Of a DNA stretch of 7,058 nt, positions 1-5,817 are shown piece by piece. A model generated the notes under the pieces. The model had not been told where the DNA came from and did no database searches. It was given only the letters and a program-made list of their open reading frames with translations. How positions within the stretch are numbered: position 1 is the first letter of the stretch; every line of letters begins with the position of its first letter. The stretch comes from Lysobacterales bacterium UBA5700 (lineage in GTDB: Bacteria; Pseudomonadota; Gammaproteobacteria; Xanthomonadales; Xanthomonadaceae). Both the position numbers and the translations under genes were made by a program. The DNA lies in contig DIHI01000164.1 in NCBI GenBank assembly GCA_002420085.1, positions 1 to 7,058 of the forward strand, in the 5' to 3' direction.

Positions 1-114
1 CCTGCGAAAGCTCCTGCTCTCGAATGCCCACAACTGCCAGCAAAAGCTCCTGCTCTTGAACGCCCACAACAGCCAGCGAAAGCTCCTGCTCTCGTCCTGA
101 CTCGTCCGGAATAG
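1..114 (+). CDS. possible C-terminal end of a 12-residue-repeat protein (doubtful)
   Basis: Frame 1 is open from the window edge to a TAG at 112-114. It reads as 12-residue repeats of the form AKAPALExPQxP, three times, with the last copy ending in LVLTRPE. No start is visible. In favour: the repeat period equals 12 codons, and two of the four differences between units 1 and 2 are synonymous in this frame. Against: a second frame (2-100) is also open, and 22 bases of repeat sequence continue unchanged past the stop (114-135 matches 26-47), which fits a non-coding repeat or a frame broken by the 16-bp expansion. No family is recognised. I consider a non-coding intergenic repeat more likely. 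Confidence 0.2.
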   Translation, partial: PAKAPALECPQLPAKAPALERPQQPAKAPALVLTRPE

Positions 115-127
115 CCCACAACTGCCA
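4..127. repeat. 36-bp tandem repeat, three units, third expanded by 16 bp
   Basis: Units lie at 4-39, 40-75 and 76-127. Each starts GCRAAAGCTCCTGCTCT and ends CCCACAACWGCCA. Units 1 and 2 differ at only four positions. Unit 3 is 52 bp because of about 16 extra bases at 95-110, where CTCGTCCTGA (91-100) is followed by the 9/10 identical CTCGTCCGGA (101-110). A decayed fourth start (GCAAAAGC at 128-135, then diverging) follows. Each unit contains an imperfect palindrome, AGCRAAAGCTCCTGCT, with 4-bp arms around a central AGCT, which recalls REP-like intergenic elements. The left edge is cut by the window, so the total copy number is unknown. The unit length is a multiple of three and one frame is open, so a coding origin is not excluded. 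Confidence 0.85.
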
Positions 128-140
128 GCAAAAGCACGTG

Positions 141-205
141 CCTGAACAACACGACCCAGCGCAACACCGACCACAAAAATCACCCGTACAAAACCAAGGC
201 CCCCC
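141..205 (+). other. A/C-rich, G- and T-poor leader upstream of moxR
   Basis: These 65 bases contain 29 C, 25 A, 8 G and only 3 T by hand count. Such a strand should be nearly unstructured as RNA. A C-over-G excess is also what Rho utilisation sites show, but no defined rut element can be assigned by eye. No convincing -35/-10 pair was found; TACAAA at 187-192 has no acceptable -35 upstream. The promoter of the operon may lie here or further left. Confidence 0.4.
196..199 (+). promoter_or_regulatory. weak ribosome binding site for moxR
   Basis: AAGG sits 6 bases before the GTG at 206 and 12 bases before the ATG at 212. The spacing favours the GTG start, although the motif is short and the call is tentative. 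Confidence 0.35.
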
Positions 206-1204
206 GTGAACATGGACATCGACGAAACCACCATCGCCAGTCAGATCGAGAACCTCGAAAAACTGCGCCGATCCATCGCCCAGGTCATCGTTGGCCAGGA
301 TCAGGTGGTCGAGCAGTTGCTGATCGCCTTGCTGGCCGGGGGACACTGCCTGTTGGAGGGTGTGCCTGGTCTGGGCAAGACCCTGTTGGTGCGGGTGCTC
401 GGTCAGGCGCTGGCGTTGGACTTCAGGCGCGTGCAGTTCACGCCCGATCTGATGCCGAGCGACATCATCGGCACCGAGATTCTGGAAGAGGATCACGGCA
501 CTGGCCGACGGGTGTTCAAGTTCCAGAAAGGTCCGGTGTTCACCCACCTGCTGTTGGCCGACGAACTCAATCGGACCCCGCCCAAGACCCAGTCGGCGCT
601 GCTGGAAGCGATGCAGGAACACACGATCAGCTATGCCGGTGCCACCCATCGGCTGCCCGAGCCGTTCTTCGTGCTGGCGACCCAGAATCCACTCGAACAG
701 GCCGGCACCTATCCGCTGCCCGAGGCGCAGTTGGATCGCTTCCTGCTGCATGTCCGGGTCGAGTACCCGAGCGAGGCCGAGGAGCGCACGATCATCGAGA
801 ACACCACCGGTCGGGCTTCGGCCAATGTCGTGCCGGTGATGTCCGGTGCGGACCTGCTGGCTGTGCAGCAGCGGGTGCGCGAGGTGCATGTCGGGGCCGA
901 TGTCATGGCCTGGATCGTGCGTCTGGTCCGTGCCAGCCGTCCGGGACCGGAGGCGCCGCAGGCGGTTCGGGACTGGCTGCGCTGGGGTGCCGGTCCACGT
1001 GCGGGTCAGGCGCTGGTGCTGGCCGGCAAGGCGCGAGCCCTGCTGCATGGCCGCTTCGCGCTGACGCGCGAGGATGTGGTGGCACTGTTGGCACCGGTAC
1101 TGCGTCATCGCTTGCTGCTGTCGTTCCGGGCCGAGGCCGAGCAGCGTCATCCGGATGAGGTGGTGGCGGCGGTGCTGGCGGCAGTGCCATTCGATCCGGC
1201 CTGA
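206..1204 (+). CDS. MoxR-family AAA+ ATPase
   Basis: This is a chaperone-like ATPase of 332 residues, normal for the family, cytosolic, with no membrane segment. The AAA_3 core is complete: Walker A GVPGLGKT at 52-59, Walker B ending in D119-E120 of the LLLADELNR stretch, a sensor-1 Asn at 161 in ATQNP, and the family signature GTYPLPEAQLDRF at 167-179, in which R178 is the likely arginine finger. The C-terminal lid region (about 230-332) is present and ends in a typical way. MoxR proteins are believed to remodel or mature partners, often enzyme complexes or envelope proteins, together with vWA proteins. The DUF58 gene downstream is the expected partner. Start: GTG at 206 fits the AAGG better than ATG at 212, and the choice changes only two residues. 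The gene appears intact. The substrate is unknown. The family call is very secure; moxR is used as a family name and not as a proven orthologue. Confidence 0.95.
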   Translation: MNMDIDETTIASQIENLEKLRRSIAQVIVGQDQVVEQLLIALLAGGHCLLEGVPGLGKTLLVRVLGQALALDFRRVQFTPDLMPSDIIGTEILEEDHGTGRRVFKFQKGPVFTHLLLADELNRTPPKTQSALLEAMQEHTISYAGATHRLPEPFFVLATQNPLEQAGTYPLPEAQLDRFLLHVRVEYPSEAEERTIIENTTGRASANVVPVMSGADLLAVQQRVREVHVGADVMAWIVRLVRASRPGPEAPQAVRDWLRWGAGPRAGQALVLAGKARALLHGRFALTREDVVALLAPVLRHRLLLSFRAEAEQRHPDEVVAAVLAAVPFDPA

Positions 1205-1301
1205 TGGTGGCAGACGGAGTCCGCGTGATCATGATTCGGTCTGGCGGTGTACTCGGCGGCACGGCGTCGGCGATTCCGGCGATGCTCGGTCGGTCGGGCA
1301 G
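1205..1301 (+). other. moxR to DUF58 intergenic gap
   Basis: This is the only gap inside the operon, 97 bases. The DUF58 frame stays open through it but offers no ATG, GTG or TTG before 1302, so no upstream extension is supported. I see no strong hairpin, promoter or ribosome site in it. The two genes are most simply read as co-transcribed. Confidence 0.5.
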
Positions 1302-2201
1302 ATGAGTGCCCCGGATTTCATTCCCGCCGAGGTCCGTGCCCGTCTGGCCGGGATGCGGCTGTTTTCCCGGCGCGCGGTGCAGGGTCACGGGTTCGGTCTG
1401 CACGGCAGCCGCAGCCTCGGCAGTGGCATGGAGTTCGCGCAATATCGTGGCTACGAGCCCGGCGACGAGCCGCGTGCGATCGATTGGAAACTGTTCGCCC
1501 GTTCCGACCGCTTCTACGTCCGCGAGGCCGAGCGTGAGAGTCCGCTGACCCTGTGGCTGCTGATCGATGCCAGTGCCTCGATGGCGCAGTTCGACCACCC
1601 ACGGCCGAACTATTCACGGCTGGATGCCGCCCGCAGTCTGGCGGCCTGTGCGATCGAGCTGGCGCTGCGCCAGGGCGATCGATTCGGGGTGATCGCCGTT
1701 GCCGGGGGCGAGGTGACGGCGGTCGAGGCCGGCTCCGGTCCGCGTCAACGCGACCGCTGCCTGTTGGCGCTGGCCGGCCTGCGGGCGGGCGGCTCGTGGG
1801 CCGAGGCGCCCCTGGCGGCGGCCATCTGGCGGCGGATTCCGGCCCATGCGCTGGTGCTGATGCTCGGCGATGGGTTCGATGAGATCGCCATCGAATTGAG
1901 CGAACGTCTGGCGGCGGCCAATCGCGAGGTCATCGATATCCGCATCCTGACGACCGAGGAGCGTGATTTTCCGTTTCGTGGCGGGATTCGCTTTCGGGAT
2001 CCGGAAACCGGTGCCGATCTGCTGTCCGACGGCGAGGCGGTCCGGGCCGATTTTCTGCGTGCCTTCGGCGCGGCCCGTAGCGCCTATTCGGCGCGACTGG
2101 CGGCGGCCGGCATCCTCACGACCGAGCATGTTCTTGATGAGCCGGTCGATGCGCCCCTGCGGCGGCTGTTCGGCGAGTCCGGTCGGAGCGGTCGGCGATG
2201 A
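1302..2201 (+). CDS. DUF58 domain protein with vWA-like fold
   Basis: This is a soluble protein of 299 residues. The DUF58 hallmark is clear: YRGYEPGDEPRAIDWK at 48-63, followed by ARSDRFYVRE. It continues into a vWA-like half with the metal-site motif DASAS at 89-93 (D89, S91, S93). The position where vWA domains usually carry a MIDAS Thr reads GGS (163-165), so Ser may replace it. A later acidic strand GDGFDE (189-194) could supply the last metal ligand. DUF58 proteins are usual partners of MoxR ATPases, probably as metal-dependent adaptors between the ATPase and a substrate; that role is inferred from the family. Start: ATG at 1302 is the first ATG, GTG or TTG in frame between the moxR stop and the motif, although its Shine-Dalgarno is poor (GGGCAG just before it). 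It follows moxR after 97 bases and its stop overlaps the next gene by 4 bases. Confidence 0.92.
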   Translation: MSAPDFIPAEVRARLAGMRLFSRRAVQGHGFGLHGSRSLGSGMEFAQYRGYEPGDEPRAIDWKLFARSDRFYVREAERESPLTLWLLIDASASMAQFDHPRPNYSRLDAARSLAACAIELALRQGDRFGVIAVAGGEVTAVEAGSGPRQRDRCLLALAGLRAGGSWAEAPLAAAIWRRIPAHALVLMLGDGFDEIAIELSERLAAANREVIDIRILTTEERDFPFRGGIRFRDPETGADLLSDGEAVRADFLRAFGAARSAYSARLAAAGILTTEHVLDEPVDAPLRRLFGESGRSGRR

Positions 2202-3544
2202 GCCTGGCCTTCCTGGCCGGTCTGTGGGCGCTGGCCGGGCTGGCGGTGCCGCTGGCGATTCATCTGATCCGCCGCAACCAATCGAGGGTGGTCGATTTCG
2301 CCGCGATGCGCTGGCTGCGTGCCGATCCCCGCCCCCGTCGGCGCCTGCGCGTCCGGCGGCCCTGGCTGTTGGCCGTGCGCCTGCTGCTGATCACCCTGCT
2401 GGCCCTGTTGCTGGCCGGGCTGAGTGATCGTCTGTGGCCGTCGGCGGGGGCGTGGCAGGTGGTGGTGCCGGGGGTTGCCGATGCCGTGCTGGCCGAGCTT
2501 CGGGCCGACTCCCCATCCGAAGTCGAAGCGCGCTGGCTGGCGCCGGGCTTTCCATCGATCGACCAGCCGATGCCGGATCCGGCGGCCAGTGCCAGTCTGC
2601 TGCGCGAATTGGATGCCCGCCTGCCACCGGAGGCTCGGTTGATGGTCTGGCTGCCGGATCACTTGGCCGGTCTGGATGGCGTCCGGCCGATGCTGTCGCG
2701 CGGGGTCGAGTGGCGGGTGGTTGCCGCGGCACCGCGCCGGCTGGATGTTTCGGCCGATGTCGGGGCGGGTTCGGTCCGGCCGTCCGGTTCGGATCGGCTC
2801 GGAGCCAGTCTGATCGCCTTCGATCATGCGCGTGCCGCTGAGCGGCGTTATCTGCATGCGGCGCTCACGGCACTGGCGGTGGGCGATCGATCGGAGTCGG
2901 CACCGATGGCTGCGGAGCCGGCCATCGCCGGATCGGGGGTTGGCTCGGAGTGGCCATTGGCCGATACCGATGCTGATCTCGATCTGCCGGCACTGGCTGG
3001 CATCGAGGTGCTGTTCTGGTTGTCCGATCGGCCCTGGCCCAGTGCCATCGATGACTGGTTGCGAGGCGGCGGCAGGATTCTGCACAGCCCGACCGAGAAC
3101 AGCCCGCTGTCGAACACCCCCTTTGCGGGCGAGGGCGGCAGGCCGCCGGCCAGCGACTGCGATCCGATCTGGCACAGCCGCCGGACCGGAGCCACGGTCT
3201 GTCGATTTCCGGTCGGTGCCGGCCGGGTGGTCCGGCTGTCGGTGCCCCTGACCAGCGATCGGCTGCCGGAACTGGTCGAGCCCGATTTTCCCGAGCTTCT
3301 GTCGCGCTGGTTGTCGGCAGCGCAACCGGCCCCCAGCCTGGGTCCGGCGACGGCATTTCGGCCGTCTACGGGCGGCCCGGCGCCGCACCCGATCGAGCAG
3401 CGACTCGACCACTGGCTGATCCTGCTGATCGCCCTGGTGTTCCTGGTCGAACGCTGGCTGGCCAGCAGCGCGTCGGTTGCTGCCGGGTCGGTTGGCAACG
3501 CACCGGCCAGGCCATCGCCGCACGATCGGGGGCGCGGGCCATGA
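2198..3544 (+). CDS. BatA-like membrane protein, N-terminal double-transmembrane domain
   Basis: This protein has 448 residues. The N-terminus matches the BatA/double-transmembrane family: a first membrane helix at about 3-24 with the P18...H22 pattern followed by RR, a basic DPRPRRRLRVRR linker, and a second helix at about 55-75. A long soluble middle follows, then a third helix at about 405-422 with a VERW motif and a short cytosolic tail. The middle is Ala/Pro-rich. I find no DxSxS metal motif in it, so a functional vWA domain like that of classical BatA is not visible. A segment near residues 268-295 (LAGIEVLFWL, then a Gly-rich RGGGRILHS) looks like the edge of a glutamine-amidotransferase-like Rossmann fold. 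It overlaps the neighbouring genes by ATGA at both ends, and GGAG at 2185-2188 is a plausible ribosome site. It probably anchors the MoxR/DUF58 pair at the inner membrane. Confidence 0.82.
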   Translation: MSLAFLAGLWALAGLAVPLAIHLIRRNQSRVVDFAAMRWLRADPRPRRRLRVRRPWLLAVRLLLITLLALLLAGLSDRLWPSAGAWQVVVPGVADAVLAELRADSPSEVEARWLAPGFPSIDQPMPDPAASASLLRELDARLPPEARLMVWLPDHLAGLDGVRPMLSRGVEWRVVAAAPRRLDVSADVGAGSVRPSGSDRLGASLIAFDHARAAERRYLHAALTALAVGDRSESAPMAAEPAIAGSGVGSEWPLADTDADLDLPALAGIEVLFWLSDRPWPSAIDDWLRGGGRILHSPTENSPLSNTPFAGEGGRPPASDCDPIWHSRRTGATVCRFPVGAGRVVRLSVPLTSDRLPELVEPDFPELLSRWLSAAQPAPSLGPATAFRPSTGGPAPHPIEQRLDHWLILLIALVFLVERWLASSASVAAGSVGNAPARPSPHDRGRGP

Positions 3545-5817
3545 GCCAGCCCGATGCCATGCACGTTCGCGAGCGCCTGGAGGTCGCGCTGCGGCTGGCC
3601 CGCAGCCGACAGCGGGCGATCGCACTGCTGACCGTGCTGCCGGTGCTGCTCGCGGTCGCCGTGGTGATGTATCTGCTGGCCGTCCGCGTGCCGCTGGCCG
3701 GTGTGTTGGCGGTGGCCCTGGTGCTGGCCGCGTTGGCTGTCGGTGTACTCATCGAGCCCGGACAGGTCTTGATCCGGTGGCTGCTGCCCAAGCGCGATAC
3801 GGCCTGGCTGGCGCGCCGGCTCAATGCCCTGCGCCCCGAGTTGGAAGACAGCGCTGAACTGATCTGGACAGCCAAAGACCGTCTGCTCGGTCTGGCTGGC
3901 TTGCAGCGTCTACGCCTGCTGGCGCGCGCAGCACGGCTGCCGCTGCCCGACCTCCGTCCGGCCTGGCCGTGGCGGCGGTTGGTTGTGGTCTGGTCGCTGT
4001 CGCTGATCGGTTTGCTGCTGGTCGCGCTGTTGCTGCCGAGGTCGCCGATGCCGTTGGCGCAATCGACGGTGATCGAGGCCGATCACCCGGCGGCGGCCCC
4101 GCTCGCCCTGGCCGAGATCGCCCTGACCGTGGTTCCGCCGAGTTACACCGGTCTGCCGGAATCGATCGAGTCCGGGTTCGAGGCGCGGGTTCCGGAGGGC
4201 GCCTTGCTGCGTTGGCGGCTGCGTTTCGACGGCAGCGTGCAGGCGGCCGAGCTGCGTTTCCACGATGGCAGCGTGACGGCACTGGCCGCCGATGGCGATG
4301 ACTGGGTCGGCGAACGCACGGTCCTGCGCTCGACCCTGTATCGACTGCATGTCGAGGCCGCCACGGCGCCCGTGGTCGGCGCCGACGCGCTGCATCGCAT
4401 CGATGTCGTAGCTGATGCGCCGCCCAGCCTGCGCCTGCTGCAACCCGATCGCACCCTGTCCCTGGTCGAGCCCGGCCAGGATCACTGGCCGTTGCGGTTC
4501 GAGGCCAGCGACGATCATGGCCTGGGGTCGGCGCAACTCATCATCACCCTGGCCCATGGCACGGGTGAAAACGTGGTCTTCAGTGAAACCCGTCGTCGGC
4601 TGCGCGGTGTCGGCGATGCCCGCAACCGGCGCTACCAGTATCGAATCGAACTGGCGGGCAGCGGTTTCGAGCCGGGTGACGACCTGATCGTGCGTATCGC
4701 GGTCAGCGACAATCGCCAGCCGCAGCCGAACCGGGTCGAGCATCCGAGCCTGATCCTGCGCTGGCCGCTGCCCGAGAGCGGTGACACCGGTGGGCTCGAA
4801 GGCGTGGTCCGCAACACCCTGCCGGCCTACTTCCGCAGCCAGCGCCAGATCATCATCGACACCGAGGCTCTGATCGGGCAGCGTCCGACCCTGGCCGAAT
4901 CCGTGCTGATCGACCGCTCCGACGCGATCGGCGTCGATCAGCGCATCCTGCGTCTGCGCTATGGCCAGTTTCTCGGTGAGGAGGCGGAATCGACCGAGCG
5001 TCCGACCCTGCCGGAGCCGGTCGATGCGGTCGATGCGGTCGGAGCGAGCGATGATCCGCACCAGGACGACCCACATGACGGCCATGATGGTCACGGCCAT
5101 TCGGAACAGCCGGCTTCGGCGAACGCCTCGGCTGGATTCGGGCGGGCCGAGGACATCATTGCCGAGTACGGCCACAGCCACGACCACGCCGAAGCCACCA
5201 CCTTGTTCGATCCGCAGACCCGCGCCCTGCTCAAGGCGGCCCTGGATGCCATGTGGCAGGCGGAACTGCATCTGCGCAGCGGCCGCCCGGAAGCCGCCCT
5301 GCCGCACGAATACCAGGCGCTCGATCTGATCAAGCGGGTCCAGCAGGCGACCCGCATCTACCTCGCACGGGTCGGGCTCGAATTGCCGCCGATCGATTTC
5401 GATCGTCGCCTGACCGGCACACTGGATACGGTTCGTTCGCGGCCGGATTCACTGGTCCGACGCGAATCGCCGCTGACCTGGTTGGTCGTCCTGCACGATC
5501 GGCTCGAACGCGGCCAGCCGATCGATCCGGCGCCGCTGAAGCAATGGCTGGCCCAGGAACCGGCTCCGGTCGATGATCCGCTCGACCTGCTGGCCGCGAT
5601 CGACCGCATCGAGCGCGATCCGGACTGCGCTGACTGCGCGCGGCGCTTGCACGCCCTGCTCTGGCCCTTGCTGCCGCTGCCGCCCGCCCAGGCCGAACTG
5701 CGTGAGACGCCGAGTGCGATCGGTCGGCATTATCTGCGCACGCTGGCCGAACCCGCAGCCGCGCCTTCGACCGGGCGAGCGAGCGACCAACCGACCGACC
5801 GTGAGGGCAGGCCATGA
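3541..5817 (+). CDS. DUF4175-like membrane protein with His-rich loop
   Basis: This protein has 758 residues. Three membrane helices stand near the N-terminus at about 26-47, 51-71 and 147-165. A large, probably periplasmic part follows: beta-rich sequence at about 180-400 (for example TVVPPSYTGLPE and EASDDHGLGSAQL, both usual in this family) and a helical C-terminal third. Between them lies a His/Asp-rich low-complexity loop with His at 507, 512, 515, 518 and 520 and a second cluster at 545, 547 and 549. Next comes the family-typical region TLFDPQTRALLKAALDAMWQ and the LIKRVQQATRIYLARVG stretch. A CADC pair lies at 696-699. A similar large protein occurs in other gammaproteobacterial MoxR operons. 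The function is unknown; by position it is a structural or substrate-binding partner. The ATGA overlap supports ATG 3541 over the next Met (residue 7). Intact. Confidence 0.82.
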   Translation: MSQPDAMHVRERLEVALRLARSRQRAIALLTVLPVLLAVAVVMYLLAVRVPLAGVLAVALVLAALAVGVLIEPGQVLIRWLLPKRDTAWLARRLNALRPELEDSAELIWTAKDRLLGLAGLQRLRLLARAARLPLPDLRPAWPWRRLVVVWSLSLIGLLLVALLLPRSPMPLAQSTVIEADHPAAAPLALAEIALTVVPPSYTGLPESIESGFEARVPEGALLRWRLRFDGSVQAAELRFHDGSVTALAADGDDWVGERTVLRSTLYRLHVEAATAPVVGADALHRIDVVADAPPSLRLLQPDRTLSLVEPGQDHWPLRFEASDDHGLGSAQLIITLAHGTGENVVFSETRRRLRGVGDARNRRYQYRIELAGSGFEPGDDLIVRIAVSDNRQPQPNRVEHPSLILRWPLPESGDTGGLEGVVRNTLPAYFRSQRQIIIDTEALIGQRPTLAESVLIDRSDAIGVDQRILRLRYGQFLGEEAESTERPTLPEPVDAVDAVGASDDPHQDDPHDGHDGHGHSEQPASANASAGFGRAEDIIAEYGHSHDHAEATTLFDPQTRALLKAALDAMWQAELHLRSGRPEAALPHEYQALDLIKRVQQATRIYLARVGLELPPIDFDRRLTGTLDTVRSRPDSLVRRESPLTWLVVLHDRLERGQPIDPAPLKQWLAQEPAPVDDPLDLLAAIDRIERDPDCADCARRLHALLWPLLPLPPAQAELRETPSAIGRHYLRTLAEPAAAPSTGRASDQPTDREGRP
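5020..5046 (+). repeat. 9-bp in-frame tandem repeat inside the DUF4175-like gene
   Basis: GTCGATGCG occurs twice in a row (5020-5028, 5029-5037), followed by the 7/9 match GTCGGAGCG. It encodes VDAVDAVGA at residues 494-502, just before the His-rich loop. In-frame slippage in this linker would lengthen or shorten it without breaking the protein. Confidence 0.8.
5803..5807 (+). promoter_or_regulatory. ribosome binding site for the last gene
   Basis: GAGGG lies 6 bases before ATG 5814, inside the end of the upstream gene. It is the best Shine-Dalgarno in the window and settles the start of the final gene, which would also be reached by coupling through the ATGA overlap. Confidence 0.6.

Noticed and set aside
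4..127. CRISPR array
   Set aside because: The units are directly contiguous without unique spacers, and they vary internally, so this is a tandem repeat.
135..140. CACGTG palindrome as an operator
   Set aside because: A single 6-bp palindrome in the decayed repeat copy, with no second site or nearby promoter, is not enough to call a regulatory site.
164..192. Sigma-70 promoter using TACAAA at 187-192 as -10
   Set aside because: There is no acceptable -35 hexamer 16-18 bases upstream, and the start codon would be only about 14 bases downstream.
2084..3625. Long minus-strand open frame (513 codons) opposite the DUF58 end, the BatA-like gene and the start of the DUF4175-like gene
   Set aside because: It spans three well-supported plus-strand genes, its translation is low-complexity and rich in Arg, Gln, Pro and Gly with no recognisable domain, and such antisense frames are expected where GC-rich codons suppress stops.
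3910..5307. Minus-strand open frame (465 codons) inside the DUF4175-like gene
   Set aside because: It lies wholly antisense to a gene with clear family features, shows no domain or ribosome site, and has the same GC-driven composition as other shadow frames.
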